NCBI GenBank assembly: GCA_004335835.1
Contig: RWJK01000514.1
Span: forward strand, 62,001 to 126,000
DNA: 64,000 nt
Origin: Scenedesmus sp. ARA3
Taxonomy: Eukaryota; Chlorophyta; Chlorophyceae; Sphaeropleales; Scenedesmaceae
Direction of reading: 5' to 3'
Below the pieces are notes generated by a model that saw only the letters and a list, made by a program, of their open reading frames with translations, was not told where the DNA came from and ran no database searches. The position numbers and the translations under genes are program-made. Numbering within the stretch: position 1 is the stretch's first letter; every line of letters begins with the position of its first letter. Shown here piece after piece: positions 34,200 through 44,953 of this stretch.

Positions 34200-35253
34200 T
34201 CAGCTGCTGGCGGGCGCGGCCTGTGCGTCTGCCTGCCGCAACGAGCGCACCAGGTGCAGGATGCGGTACTGCGCCTTGGAGGCCTCAGCCTCTGCCACCT
34301 TTGCTGCCTTCACAGCCTGCAGGACGGCAGTACAGATTGAAGCTGAGGTGTCACATGCACACGACGCGTTGCATACGGGTGCGTGGCGCGGTGTATGAAG
34401 TCAGTTGCATGCGTACAGTGCTGTATGTTGTTGTTTCATAGTCATGGGAACCGAGCTGGCAGTGTCTGCCATGCTGCATCAACAACAAACACTATCGCAG
34501 CTGAGGCATACCCGCTGCTGCACATGCACAAGAAAACCTGCTGGCATAGGCACCCTAGTAGAAGTCGACTACAACATGTACAGCTGTTGCATGTGCTCTG
34601 CCCCCAGCTGTGCTCCAGGCAGTCAGTTGCTGTGGCTGCCTGATGCCTGCCCTGCGCGTGAACTGGCCAGCAACACCAGCATCACATATGCTTTTACCAT
34701 GCTTAGAATCGTCCTATTTACATGCCAGCAGGCAAAAGTCAGCTGCGCTGCTGTGCCAGCCCACCTGGTCCCGCTCTGCCTTGAGCTGCTCGTTCTCTGC
34801 CTTGGCGTCAAGCAGCAGGGCGCGCAGCTGCTGCAGGTCAGCTACACTGCTGGAAGACAGGCCGCCGCCAGCTGCACGCGATGGGCAGCAATACAGCACA
34901 GCGTGTGAGCAACGGCAGCAGCAGACCAACAGCCGCACAGAGTGAGATGAAGCTGCGCTTCAAGCTTGCAGCAGCACCTGCAGATGCCTTGACCAATAAA
35001 ACGCATCTTCACCAACCAGAGGAGGAAAGAGGTTCGGACAACTTGAATAAATTTGAGCACCACCATGTTGCTGCCACAGATGGAACTGTGCTGTGCATCA
35101 ATGCAGTGCCAGCACAGGCTGCACTGGGCCGAATTATATGACAAACTGCCATGTGCAGCAGTAAGCACCTGTGATCTTGCTCTCTATTTGTGCAAGCCGC
35201 GCCTCTGCCTGTGCAGCCTGCTGCACAAGGGCTTGCACCACAGCTGGGTCCAT
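34200..35253 (-). CDS. Small coiled-coil protein, function unknown
   Basis: Three phase-consistent exons: 35253-35169, 34871-34765, 34316-34200, for 102 residues. The protein is almost entirely helical: MDPAVVQALVQQAAQAEARL, then a Gly/Ser hinge, then VADLQQLRALLLDAKAENEQ and LKAERDQ, AKVAEAEASKAQYRILHLVR and a short Ala/Ser tail. Heptads of Leu/Ile and the conserved-looking YRILHLVRSL segment suggest a dimeric coiled coil with a partner-binding end. I do not recognise the family. A poly-CTG run lies just after the stop in the 3' UTR. Confidence 0.75.
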
Positions 35254-36105
35254 GGCTGCAACCGACTCAAGATAGCGCACTGCACAGTCTAGTACTGTTG
35301 CTGATTCAAGGTGTGCACACGCACAGGCAGCAAGACAGATCGGCCGCTGCAGGCACTACACAAGCAGCAGGCGTGGTCTGCTGTATGTGCACTGTAACTT
35401 GCTGGCTGTTTTTTTATGATGGCAAGCAATCTAAGCAATGTACGCAGTCAGCAACCACCCGGCTGTTGTTCTTCATCATCACACGAGGTTTGGAAGGGTT
35501 TGTTCAGCCAACATCGCACCTTAAGCATGCCCGTTTGCCTCGCAAACATCTTAAGCTTCGGGTTTGTTTCACGTTCAAGTTACAGGCGGCACAATAAGGC
35601 TTTGACAGACACTCTAGTTCTTGGAGTCCAGTCTCTGAACCGCCTGTGCATCTCATTGCTAAGATTCACTTTCGAAAAGACATTTCTGTTTGTAATTGCT
35701 GGCTATCCGTGGAAGTCGGCTTTCCTTTGGGAAAGTAGGTAGGTAGGTGTTTTGCTTGGAGCCGTTCACTCCTGTAAGCGAGGCTGCTGGCCCGTGCTTA
35801 GGCAGTTGAGGATCCTGAGATGCTTGTTTCATACATCATATGTGCAGGCAGTGATGCATGCAGAGATGTGTTGCTCTGCTGACCACGCTGCGAACCTGCA
35901 CACATCAGCTGCACCTGCGTCACAACGGTGCTGGACGGGGTTGTGTAGGATAGCAGTGTTGCCAAGTAAACCCGAGCAGCCGAATGTTGCCGAACTGGCC
36001 AGACTTGCTGTTTCATCTCTGACATCACACCACCCTGGTGCTGTGCAGGGCTGCCACAGCAGGAGGACGGCACCAGTGGGAGTCTGAGGCCTGCCTTCCA
36101 CGGCT
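35254..36105. promoter_or_regulatory. Divergent intergenic region
   Basis: Upstream of both the small coiled-coil gene (-) and the single-exon gene (+). A short AGGTAGGTAGGT run occurs at about 35737-35749. No other element seen. Confidence 0.3.
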
Positions 36106-37029
36106 ATGGCAGCAGCGTACGCCCTTGCTGGTGACGCCGCAACTGCTCAAGCTACACAGCCCCAGGCAGCAGCCGCAGCGGCAGCAGCAGCCCATGGCCC
36201 TGCGCTGCAGCAGCTGCTGCTGCGTTTTCTGCCATTCCGTGGTGCCAGCAAGGCAGGCGGCAGCACGGCACAGCAGCAACAGCAGCACAACCGGCATGCA
36301 CTGCTGGAGGAGCTGCACCGCAACCCCCTGTGGCGCTTCAGCAGCTTAGATGAGCAGCAGCGGCTGCAGCGCAATAACTTGGGCAAGGCCCTGCCACAGC
36401 AAGCACACGACGCTCTGCTGGACTATGTGCGCATGGCAGCAGATGCCGAGCAGCAGCAGCGGCAGGGCCACAGGCAGCGTGGGCAGCGGTCAGCAGCAGA
36501 TGCTGCGGCTGAGCTGCATGCGCTGTATGCGCTGGCAGTGGTGCATGTAGCATCCCAGCAGCAGCCACAGCCGCACAAAGACCATGCCAACAGGCAAGGC
36601 AGCTTTGACGGCGGTCACCACAGCAGGTCGCTAGATGACAACGAGTTTGTGGACCTGCTGAAAGCTTATGTGTCGCTTGATGAGGCAGCCAACAGCAGCA
36701 AGCAGCAGCACAGTGAGCAGCACCAGGACAGCAGCGGCGGACAGCAGCATCAGGCTACGGCAGCAGCAGTGCACGCGCTGTACGCGTTTGCTCAGCTGGC
36801 AGATTCTGTGCAGCAAAAGCAGGCAGCGCCCGGCGAGCTGCAGGCACACAGGAGCGTGTCGGAGCCAGCAGCAGCCATCGGAAGCGCACCTGTTGCGCAG
36901 CGCAGCAAGCAGCCCGGCAGTGCACCGGGCTGGGCTGATGACAGCAGCAGCAGCAGCAGCAACATAGGCGGCCAGCATGACCTGCAGGTGCTGCTGAAGC
37001 TGGCACAGCTGAGCACGCAGCAGCAGTGA
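36106..37029 (+). CDS. Single-exon Gln/Ala/His-rich protein of unknown function
   Basis: One open frame of 307 residues begins MAAAYALAGDAATAQATQ and ends LLKLAQLSTQQQ. Between low-complexity runs there are ordered-looking helical blocks: ALQQLLLRFLPFRGASK, HALLEELHRNPLWRFSSLDE, AAELHALYALAVVHVASQQ, NEFVDLLKAYVSLDEAA and AAAVHALYAFAQLADSV. The ELHALYALA and AVHALYAFA segments look like an internal repeat. No signal peptide or known domain. Synonymous and low-complexity use is like neighbouring genes, so I take it as real. An upstream exon is possible. Confidence 0.6.
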   Translation: MAAAYALAGDAATAQATQPQAAAAAAAAAHGPALQQLLLRFLPFRGASKAGGSTAQQQQQHNRHALLEELHRNPLWRFSSLDEQQRLQRNNLGKALPQQAHDALLDYVRMAADAEQQQRQGHRQRGQRSAADAAAELHALYALAVVHVASQQQPQPHKDHANRQGSFDGGHHSRSLDDNEFVDLLKAYVSLDEAANSSKQQHSEQHQDSSGGQQHQATAAAVHALYAFAQLADSVQQKQAAPGELQAHRSVSEPAAAIGSAPVAQRSKQPGSAPGWADDSSSSSSNIGGQHDLQVLLKLAQLSTQQQ

Positions 37030-38889
37030 CAGACCAGCAACACGGAGCTGGCGGGGCACAGGGTGTAGGGTTGACTCATAGTTTGGCCAGGAGGGGTGCT
37101 GCTTGCTGATAATGCTGCTTGTTTTGTGGACGTTTGGTGGCCCTGTGGCCTGCAGAGGGATGCTGCGACAGGTGGCTCATGGGAGCTGTGTCTTGCACCC
37201 AACGAAAAGCAGCATCGGGTCTCGGGTCTTCACTGCACTGAGCGAGGGTGGACCAGTGACACAGGACTTTGACCTGCCTTCCAGCATCTCATCAACCTGA
37301 TCACCTATGACAGCAGAGGGAACATATGTTTTGAGCATGATTGTGGGGTCTGGTATTGCCTTGGTGCAGCAAAGATGGTGGTGTGCGCTGCGCCCTGCCA
37401 TCAGGCGGCTGCCCAGCTTCCTATCACAGAGCACACTGCACCTGTCGGCGTGTGCGCGTCAGATACATTTGCACTCGCTGGTTTTGTTTGTGTGGACGCA
37501 GCTTGCTGTCTTTGCGGCGTTGCTGAAGGGTTGTTTGCCTGGCATTGCGTCATCTGTGCAACACAATGCTCCATGATGTTGTCTTTAGTGATCAGCAGTG
37601 AGCACCTGGACTGCCTAGCGCAGTGTGGATGCTGGGCAGGCACAGTTACCATGCTTTCAAGTTTGGAGGGGTGTGTGTCAGCCATCTTGTGACGCTGCCT
37701 AGCGCAGTGTGTGACGCTCCAGCCAGCGGCAGCCCTGGGCATCCAGGCTGCTGTGCAGGCGCAGAGTAGGGGTGAGGGTTGCAAAGGGTGGCCTCGTGCC
37801 TTTCTTCAGCTAGAGCAGCAGTAGGAAGCAAGTTGTCACTACAGGGAGAGGGGTCAAGCACTCGTGGTCTCACGCTGTGGTCTGCTTCATATGATATGGC
37901 CAGTTACACCAAAGCACGTCATGTGGCAGACTGTGAGCGGAGTGTCGGTGTCTGCTTGTTGTACATCTACGGCCATGTTTGCATGCCAGCAATCCTGCAT
38001 GTGCTTATCGCGGGGTGACAGCTGTTGGCCAACAACAGCTGTGGTGATGCTTGCAATCTGGCCTCTGTATTTGTTGGTTTGGGTGTAGAATACCAGTGTT
38101 TGTTGTGGGTGTCATTTACTATGCAGGGCTGTGTGATGGTACTTGTGCATTGATTTTGCTGTCGCGATGTGGCATGTGTGGAAGCTGTAGGGTCCCTCCA
38201 GAGAGGTATGCGCCCTCTGGCAGCCCCCTGCACCCTAGGGTGTATGCACACCACCGTGACGGAGAGCAAGGTAGGCCTACCTTGCTCTCCGTGTTGTGGA
38301 TACACACCAACTGCAATGTGCTGTGATTGGTTGGGTATTGTTGCGCAGAAACAGGCCTGCCCTAGGGCAGTCGTGTGTACAACAAATGGTGTAACAGGCT
38401 GTTCTCTCAAATGATGATCAGGCTGCTGGTGATGTGCAAGGAGTTGAGATGATCTACTGACAGTAGGCAGGCAGCTGACTCACAGCAGCAGGAACGCTCC
38501 TCATTGCACTGAGAAAAAGCAAAGTACAGCAGTCACGGTGACCTTGACAGGCATCAAATCCTTACACCGTGACAGGACACAGCACTGCACCATTTTTTAG
38601 GCCGCCCACAACCTGAAATCTACCGCTTAGCTTCAATTGCCTGTAATAACATGTTGAACAGGCACCATAATGCCTGCAGCTCATCAGTCGTTCAACTCAG
38701 GGACAAGACCTGGCATGTGCCGCCTGCAGTGCTCTCTGGTGTGTTTCTCGCCAAAGGCAACACACCTGCCTAGTATACTTGCCAGCACCAGGCAGCCACG
38801 ACCCTTGATCAAGGGTTATTCACCAGCGCAGAAACTCTGCTAGAGTTCAACGCACCGCGCTACGCATACGCTGTACAATGCTACAATGC
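37030..38889. other. Convergent intergenic region
   Basis: Between the 3' ends of the single-exon gene (+) and the PRMT9-like gene (-). Contains a stem-loop (38018-38042, ACAGCTGTTG and its complement around a 5-nt loop) and a perfect palindrome listed separately. No gene seen. Confidence 0.4.
38259..38292. repeat. Perfect 34-bp palindrome
   Basis: Left arm ACGGAGAGCAAGGTAGG is followed directly by its exact reverse complement. Same size and the same tail-to-tail gene context as the palindrome at 12164, but unrelated sequence. Confidence 0.9.
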
Positions 38890-41800
38890 CTATGACATGA
38901 ACCTCACCAGCAGGGCCGCTGCATGGTGCGGGTCAGCAGCAGGCTGCCTGGCCAGCACACCACTGACAGCGGCTGCTGCTGCAACACTCCTGGACTGTGC
39001 CTTGGCACTGGCAGCTGCGCTGCGCGTGCTACTGCTTCCTGACTCTTCTACCTCAGGCTCCCCACCCTGCTGCTCTCCTTTGCCGGCCGCTGCAGCACCT
39101 GCTGCTGCTGCTTTGGCACCACTGCTGGCCGCTGCTGCTGCCTCCACGCTGCCCCAAGGCCTCATCGCTAGCAGGAGTGCAGCAGTAGCCAGCCTGCGGT
39201 ACTCCAGAGGGTCCTGGGCAGCTGCCTTGGCCAGGCTGGCCTGCAGCGCTGACACAGCATCATACGCAGCCTTCCATGCAGGGTCCACAAACGGGACTCC
39301 TGTAGGCTGGGGCGTACCTGGCACGGCTGCAGCTGGTGTCACCTGGGTAGGCTGCATTATGCTGTTATCAGCAGCAGTGGCAGCATTGCTGGCATTGACA
39401 GCGCAGCTTGTTTGCTGTCTGCCCGAGGCTGAAGGCTGTGGCTGTGCTGCAGTGCCTGCAATGCTGAAGCTGATGGCGTAGGTGTCATGGCTGGCAGTCA
39501 GTGCCAGGCGCTGCCCAGGATGCACGCGGTGCTCAGGCAGCAGCTGCACGGCCTGCAGGGCAGCAGGCAGCAGCACGCTTAGGTGAAAAATGTGTTGTGC
39601 ATGTGCTTTAGCGCCACGCTTCAGCTGCTGCAGGCCTGCTGCAGTGCACCAATTGCCATGGCAAAATCCACAAGGAGGGACCCTGCTGCAAGCTTGAATT
39701 GCTGCCGTGTGGTCAGCTGTGTATGCTATGTTCATGCCCAGCATGAATGTGTTACATCGCCGACATGCAGCCGTCCCTGCAGATAGCGCACGCTGCAGTC
39801 ACAGCAACGGGTGAAAATGTGGCGGATATGGCTACATCATTCTGTGGCACGCATGGCGGTGCTGCCAACATGTTGCGCCCTACCTGCTTCCAAGTGGTGT
39901 ACTGCCCCTGCTGCTGCACATTGATGTAGGGGCTGCTGCTGAGCCATGTCTGCTGGTCCAGTTGCAGCTCAAACCAAAACGCCACTGCGTTGCACACGCC
40001 CGCCGCATGTACAGCAAACTCCAGCTGCTGTGCTGCAGCCTGAAAAGCTGTCAACGGGTCGGGGCAGTTGAAGTCGAACTCAAAGGCTGGCTGCGGCTGC
40101 GCTAGTGGCAGCCAGTGCGGGCCAGCCTCTGCAAAACTGCTGCCAGCAGCACTGCTGCTGCTGCTGCTGCTGCTGGTGGCGTAGTTGTGCTGGCTTGGTC
40201 TGAGGTCAGCTTCGAAATAGTCTGGCTGCCAGGCGTAGCAGCACAAGGGGCTGGGGTCGCAGATGCCCTGCAGGGCTGGTGCCACCTGGATGTTGTACTG
40301 GATGGGCTGGCAGTACACCTGCAGCACGGAGGGAAACACAGCACGGTGGTGCTAACTCTGCTATGATTTTTGGACAAACAAATGTGTGCATGCACTGGCT
40401 GCAGCAAGCATAATATGTAGGCAAAGAGTGGAAGCTAACACCTCAGCAGGCTTACCTTGGCAGCACCTGGCAGCACCCTGCCGCCTGGGCTCGACAGCAG
40501 CTGTGCGCGAGCAGCTGCCACAATGTGCAGTGCTCCCTCTCCAATCAGCCCACAGTCAAACACCTGCGGAGAACCATGTGCAGCGCAGAGCCTTTCAAAT
40601 GGACATAATGTTGTTGGCGCTAGCACCTAAACCCAGGCAGGCAGTTTGAAGGCCACAAGTCATGGTTTGGAGAACTTAACAGCTCTGAGAGCTTGAACTG
40701 CGTGTCGATGCCCTGAATATCACATGTAAGGCAGAGAAACCTTGAAGCTGCCGTTGCTTCTGCCCCCCACTGCTGCAACTCCTCGTCCAAGGCTCTTCAA
40801 GGCTGCGGTCTGCTGATCAGGCGATTGTGCGTCGGCTTGATATCGATCTATCCCTCAGGTGCGCAGTGCTGCTTGTGGTTTGCAACTTCTTACTCGTGCC
40901 TCGAGACGCATTGATGGTTTGAACTTGCGGGTGCCTTGATCGGCTATGCGTTTGTCTAAATGTTCTATTGTTTCCTAAGGTAGTACTTGCAAGTCAGACG
41001 TAGCTCACCTCAAACGCCAGCAGATCAGCAGGGCGAGGCATGTCGTGGTGCATTGGTTTGTCACTGCTGCTCCCTCGGCCTTCCACGGACAGGTGCCTGC
41101 CATCCTTGTGTAGCACACTGATCCTGTTGGCGCAGCCATTGAGGGCAACAACCGTTTGAGCTGTCTCTGCCAGGTGCCTGACACTCTCCACTGCTGTGAC
41201 CCTGTCTGCACCAGCCCTGAGCAGCAACAACACGAGCATGCACAAAATCAGTTTGTCTTACTGTCTTAGATTGTTTCCACCATGCAGGAGCTGTGCAACA
41301 GAAGCGGTTGGCAGAGCGCACGTTGCAGAGCAGCTCAGCAATCGGCAGACAGCAACATGGCCTCTCTGTTGTCCTGCAAGTCTGCGGGAGTGGCACGCAG
41401 CTCCCTAGCTGCTGCTAGGCGGGCGATGCCTGCCGTTGGCAACAGGCTGATGCAGCTGGCGCCGCAGCAGCTGGCGCCGCAGCAGCAGGCGCCACGCAGG
41501 CTATTCAACACCAAAGTGCAGGTGGCAAACATGGGAGTGATGCCACCTGGTGAGTGCGGATGGGTGGGCAGCATCTGTATCGTAGCATGCAGCAGCAGGA
41601 GTGATGACATGCAGTGGTGCTTGCCACGTATGGTGCATGCATGTCATGCAAAATCGCTGACATGTCGCATGCCAAGCGTGTGGTTGGTGCTATTGCTGAA
41701 GCTGGCCAGCACAGCCGGCACGCGCATCGCAACTACGCGGTCGCACTCCCTGCCATGTGGTTGACCCTGACCTGCTGCTACTGGTGCTGCTTGCTGCTGC

Positions 41801-44474
41801 GTGTAGGCTATGGTGCCGAGGGTGTGCCGCAGTATGGCGAGCCGCCGGCAGCAGCAGCCGGCCAGGTCGGCAGCCCGCCGGTGTTTGTGGACTTTTCTGT
41901 GTACAAGAAGCAGGGCGCCCTGATGGTTAAGCCGATCAAGCCCACCTGGGCGCAGACACCAAACGGCGGCTGGAAGATGGAGAGGTGCGCTGCTGCTGCT
42001 TGCAGGACAGCAGGATGTGTGCAGGACAGCAGGCTGCTGGCGCAGCAGCACTTGAGATGCTTTATAGGAGCTTTGGGGACATTGCAGCAGCTGGGATGTG
42101 CAGCTGTGAACCATGTCGTGGACCTACTGCAGCGGGCAATGGCTCCGCTGGTGCTGAGGAAGCTGGTGGCAAACCACGATTGGACATCCACACGACAGCT
42201 GCAGCCACAGCTGTAGCGCACAGCAGCGCACGTGTGGGCATCCTTCTGCTGGCCTGGCCTGGCTGACTGTTGCTGCCTGCTGCTGCTTGCAGGAACGGCG
42301 CGATGCTGTTTGAGCTGGCAAATGCTGTGAGCCCCGGTGAGCGCCGCTACAACTGGGACAAGAAGGTCATGATTGGGCTGCAGGCCAACGAGCTTTCCAC
42401 CATCCTCGCGGAGCCAGATGCAAATCACGATTTCTACCACGACACATGTGAGCTCGCAGCAGCTGCACTGGGTCTGGAAGCGCTAGTTGTAGGCCCCAAC
42501 ATAAGCTTGTAAACAGGGAATGGCAGCAACGGGGCTCTGATGTGGGGTTGCATGCGCCACATGTGATGCCAGAAACACTCGTGGGGCAGTGCCGCTGTAC
42601 GCAGACACAAGCAGGGGATGCGTACTTGTATAATAGCGCGCTTTTGCATGGAAAGGCATGCGCATGCCAGACTACATGTCCACAAGCAGCGAGCTATTGA
42701 TTCATGCACTGATTCGTGTGGCGTGCTGCATGCGCACTGCTTGCTGCTGCCTTGATGTTGCGCAGTCAAGGGCCAGCAGGGCAGGGAGGGCTCCCTTGTG
42801 AAGACGCTCAAGTGGAGCAAGGCACCCGATGGCAAAGCGTACTTCATCAACGCCACCGTCAAGGACACCGCAAACAGCATTAATAACAGTGTCAGTGTCA
42901 GCATGACCCCGGGAGAGTTCTACACATTCGAGCAGCTGATCAAATTTGCTATTCCCTACATGCTCGGCTGGGACACTGTGTTCACCACCACCTCCCCATG
43001 AGCATGCTGCTAGCCCCATGTGGTTCGGCGTGTTGTCTGCGGTGGGGCATGCGGCATGTACCTTGCTGATGGATCATGTCTGCTTATGCGTGTCTTTGCA
43101 AGCCGTGCTTGCACCATACACCCGAATCGCTAGCGTAACAGCCAGCCAGCTGGGCAGCTTTGCTTGATGGCTGTTGGCCATGCGATTAGTGTGTCTCAGC
43201 CGCCTGTGGTATGCCCAATACACTGCAGCAATGCATGCGCAGCTTGGTTGCGGCTGTGAATAAGTAACGCATCGAGCCGCAAGTGCATGGACAAGGCTGC
43301 ATGCAGCACTTTAGCAGTTGCTGAAGCGTTGGGACGCCTTGTTGCTGTCAGGTGCTGTGCTATCTGTGAGCACATCTGCGGTCGTGCTATGACCGACCCC
43401 GCAATCAGTGCTGTGCACACTTCAAAACTGGATTGGAAAGTACAAGCTGGTGCGCATGTACATTACCAGCATGGTTTTCCCGTCACGTTTATTAAGTGGA
43501 GTGTGTGGTCCAGGTTGTTGATTGTGGGTTCACACAGCTTGGCGCACGGACCAGATTTCATCTGGTTTGCATAGTGTTCAGTTGGGTCGCCTGTGATGCA
43601 GTGTCTATGGGGTGTGCTGCTTGTTTGCTGACGGGCTTGCAGCACAATGTACATTAGTGTTGGTGGTGCCACTGCTGTGCTTGTTTTGGCTTGTTCCCTG
43701 TGTGCATTCAGCTCGCACTATCAGTGTTCACCGCATGTCGGGGGTCAACCGCCAAGCTTTGTACTGTGTGCTGAGCTCCGCTTGGGTGCTGATGCACTGT
43801 GCTGCCATTGACTGCTGCCAACCTGGCAGGTTGCACTTGCGGCAATTGCGTACTGTGTGCGTACTGTGTGCATACAATGCAGCTTGCAAGCTGCATTGTA
43901 TGCATGGTATGCGAGTGCTGGCTGCTAGCCAAGGGCATCAAGTATTGAATCTGGTGCAGCAACTCTTCACGCACCATCCAGGTGCAGTGCTGGCGCAGCC
44001 TGATGCGTATGTGGCTGTGGAGCTGCAGTAACACTTCATCTGTTGGCACGGGCATGTGCATGGTGGGCAATGCATGCGCAAGTCGCTGCATCAGCTTGTG
44101 GCGGTTGCGTGCTTGACTCAAGCTGGCTGCCAGTGGTGTTTGTAACTTCAACAAGGAATACGTGCATAGGCGCATCAGGCAGCAGATCCTGCCCGGATTT
44201 TGTATCGCTAAGGTAACAGCAGTCGCGCAGTGCCTGGCTAGCACTATAGTGCAGAAGCGTGCCTGGCTAGCACTATAGTGCAGAAGCGGCATGCTGACAC
44301 AGATGTGGGCGCAAGTCATGTGGCACAGCAGGTCTCAACATACAATCATTGCAGTAATTGCTGTGGCAACCAGTGCTCCTGCAGTGTGCACCCACCTGAC
44401 GGCCATCATAGACAGCAGCCCTGTGCCAGCGCCAATGTCCAGCACGTGCACTTCAGCATCATAAATATCATCAT

Positions 44475-44506
<32 letters not shown>

Positions 44507-44864
44507 TTAGTGTGCTGCACGGCCCGCTGCTGGCGCTGCGCTGCTACTGCCCGCCTGCAAAACACACAGCAGCAAAGCAGCACAGCCAACTCAGTTGATG
44601 GTACGTGTCGTGCATGCAGCGGGCTGTTGGTTCAAGGGTGACAGCAGCAACACGCACAGCCGAGCCAGCACTGATTGCACTGTTACAAGCCGCTCAACCT
44701 GACTGCTCAGCCAGCACCAGCAGTACACATGGATACAACCTCACCCGATGGCTGCATCGTAAGCGCTGTTGCGGGCCTCATCGCCCAGCATGTCAAAGTG
44801 CCAGCGAGGCAGCATCGCGTGACGAGGCACACCATGCGGCGACCATGTGTAGCCACACAGTGCA

Positions 44865-44953
<89 letters not shown>

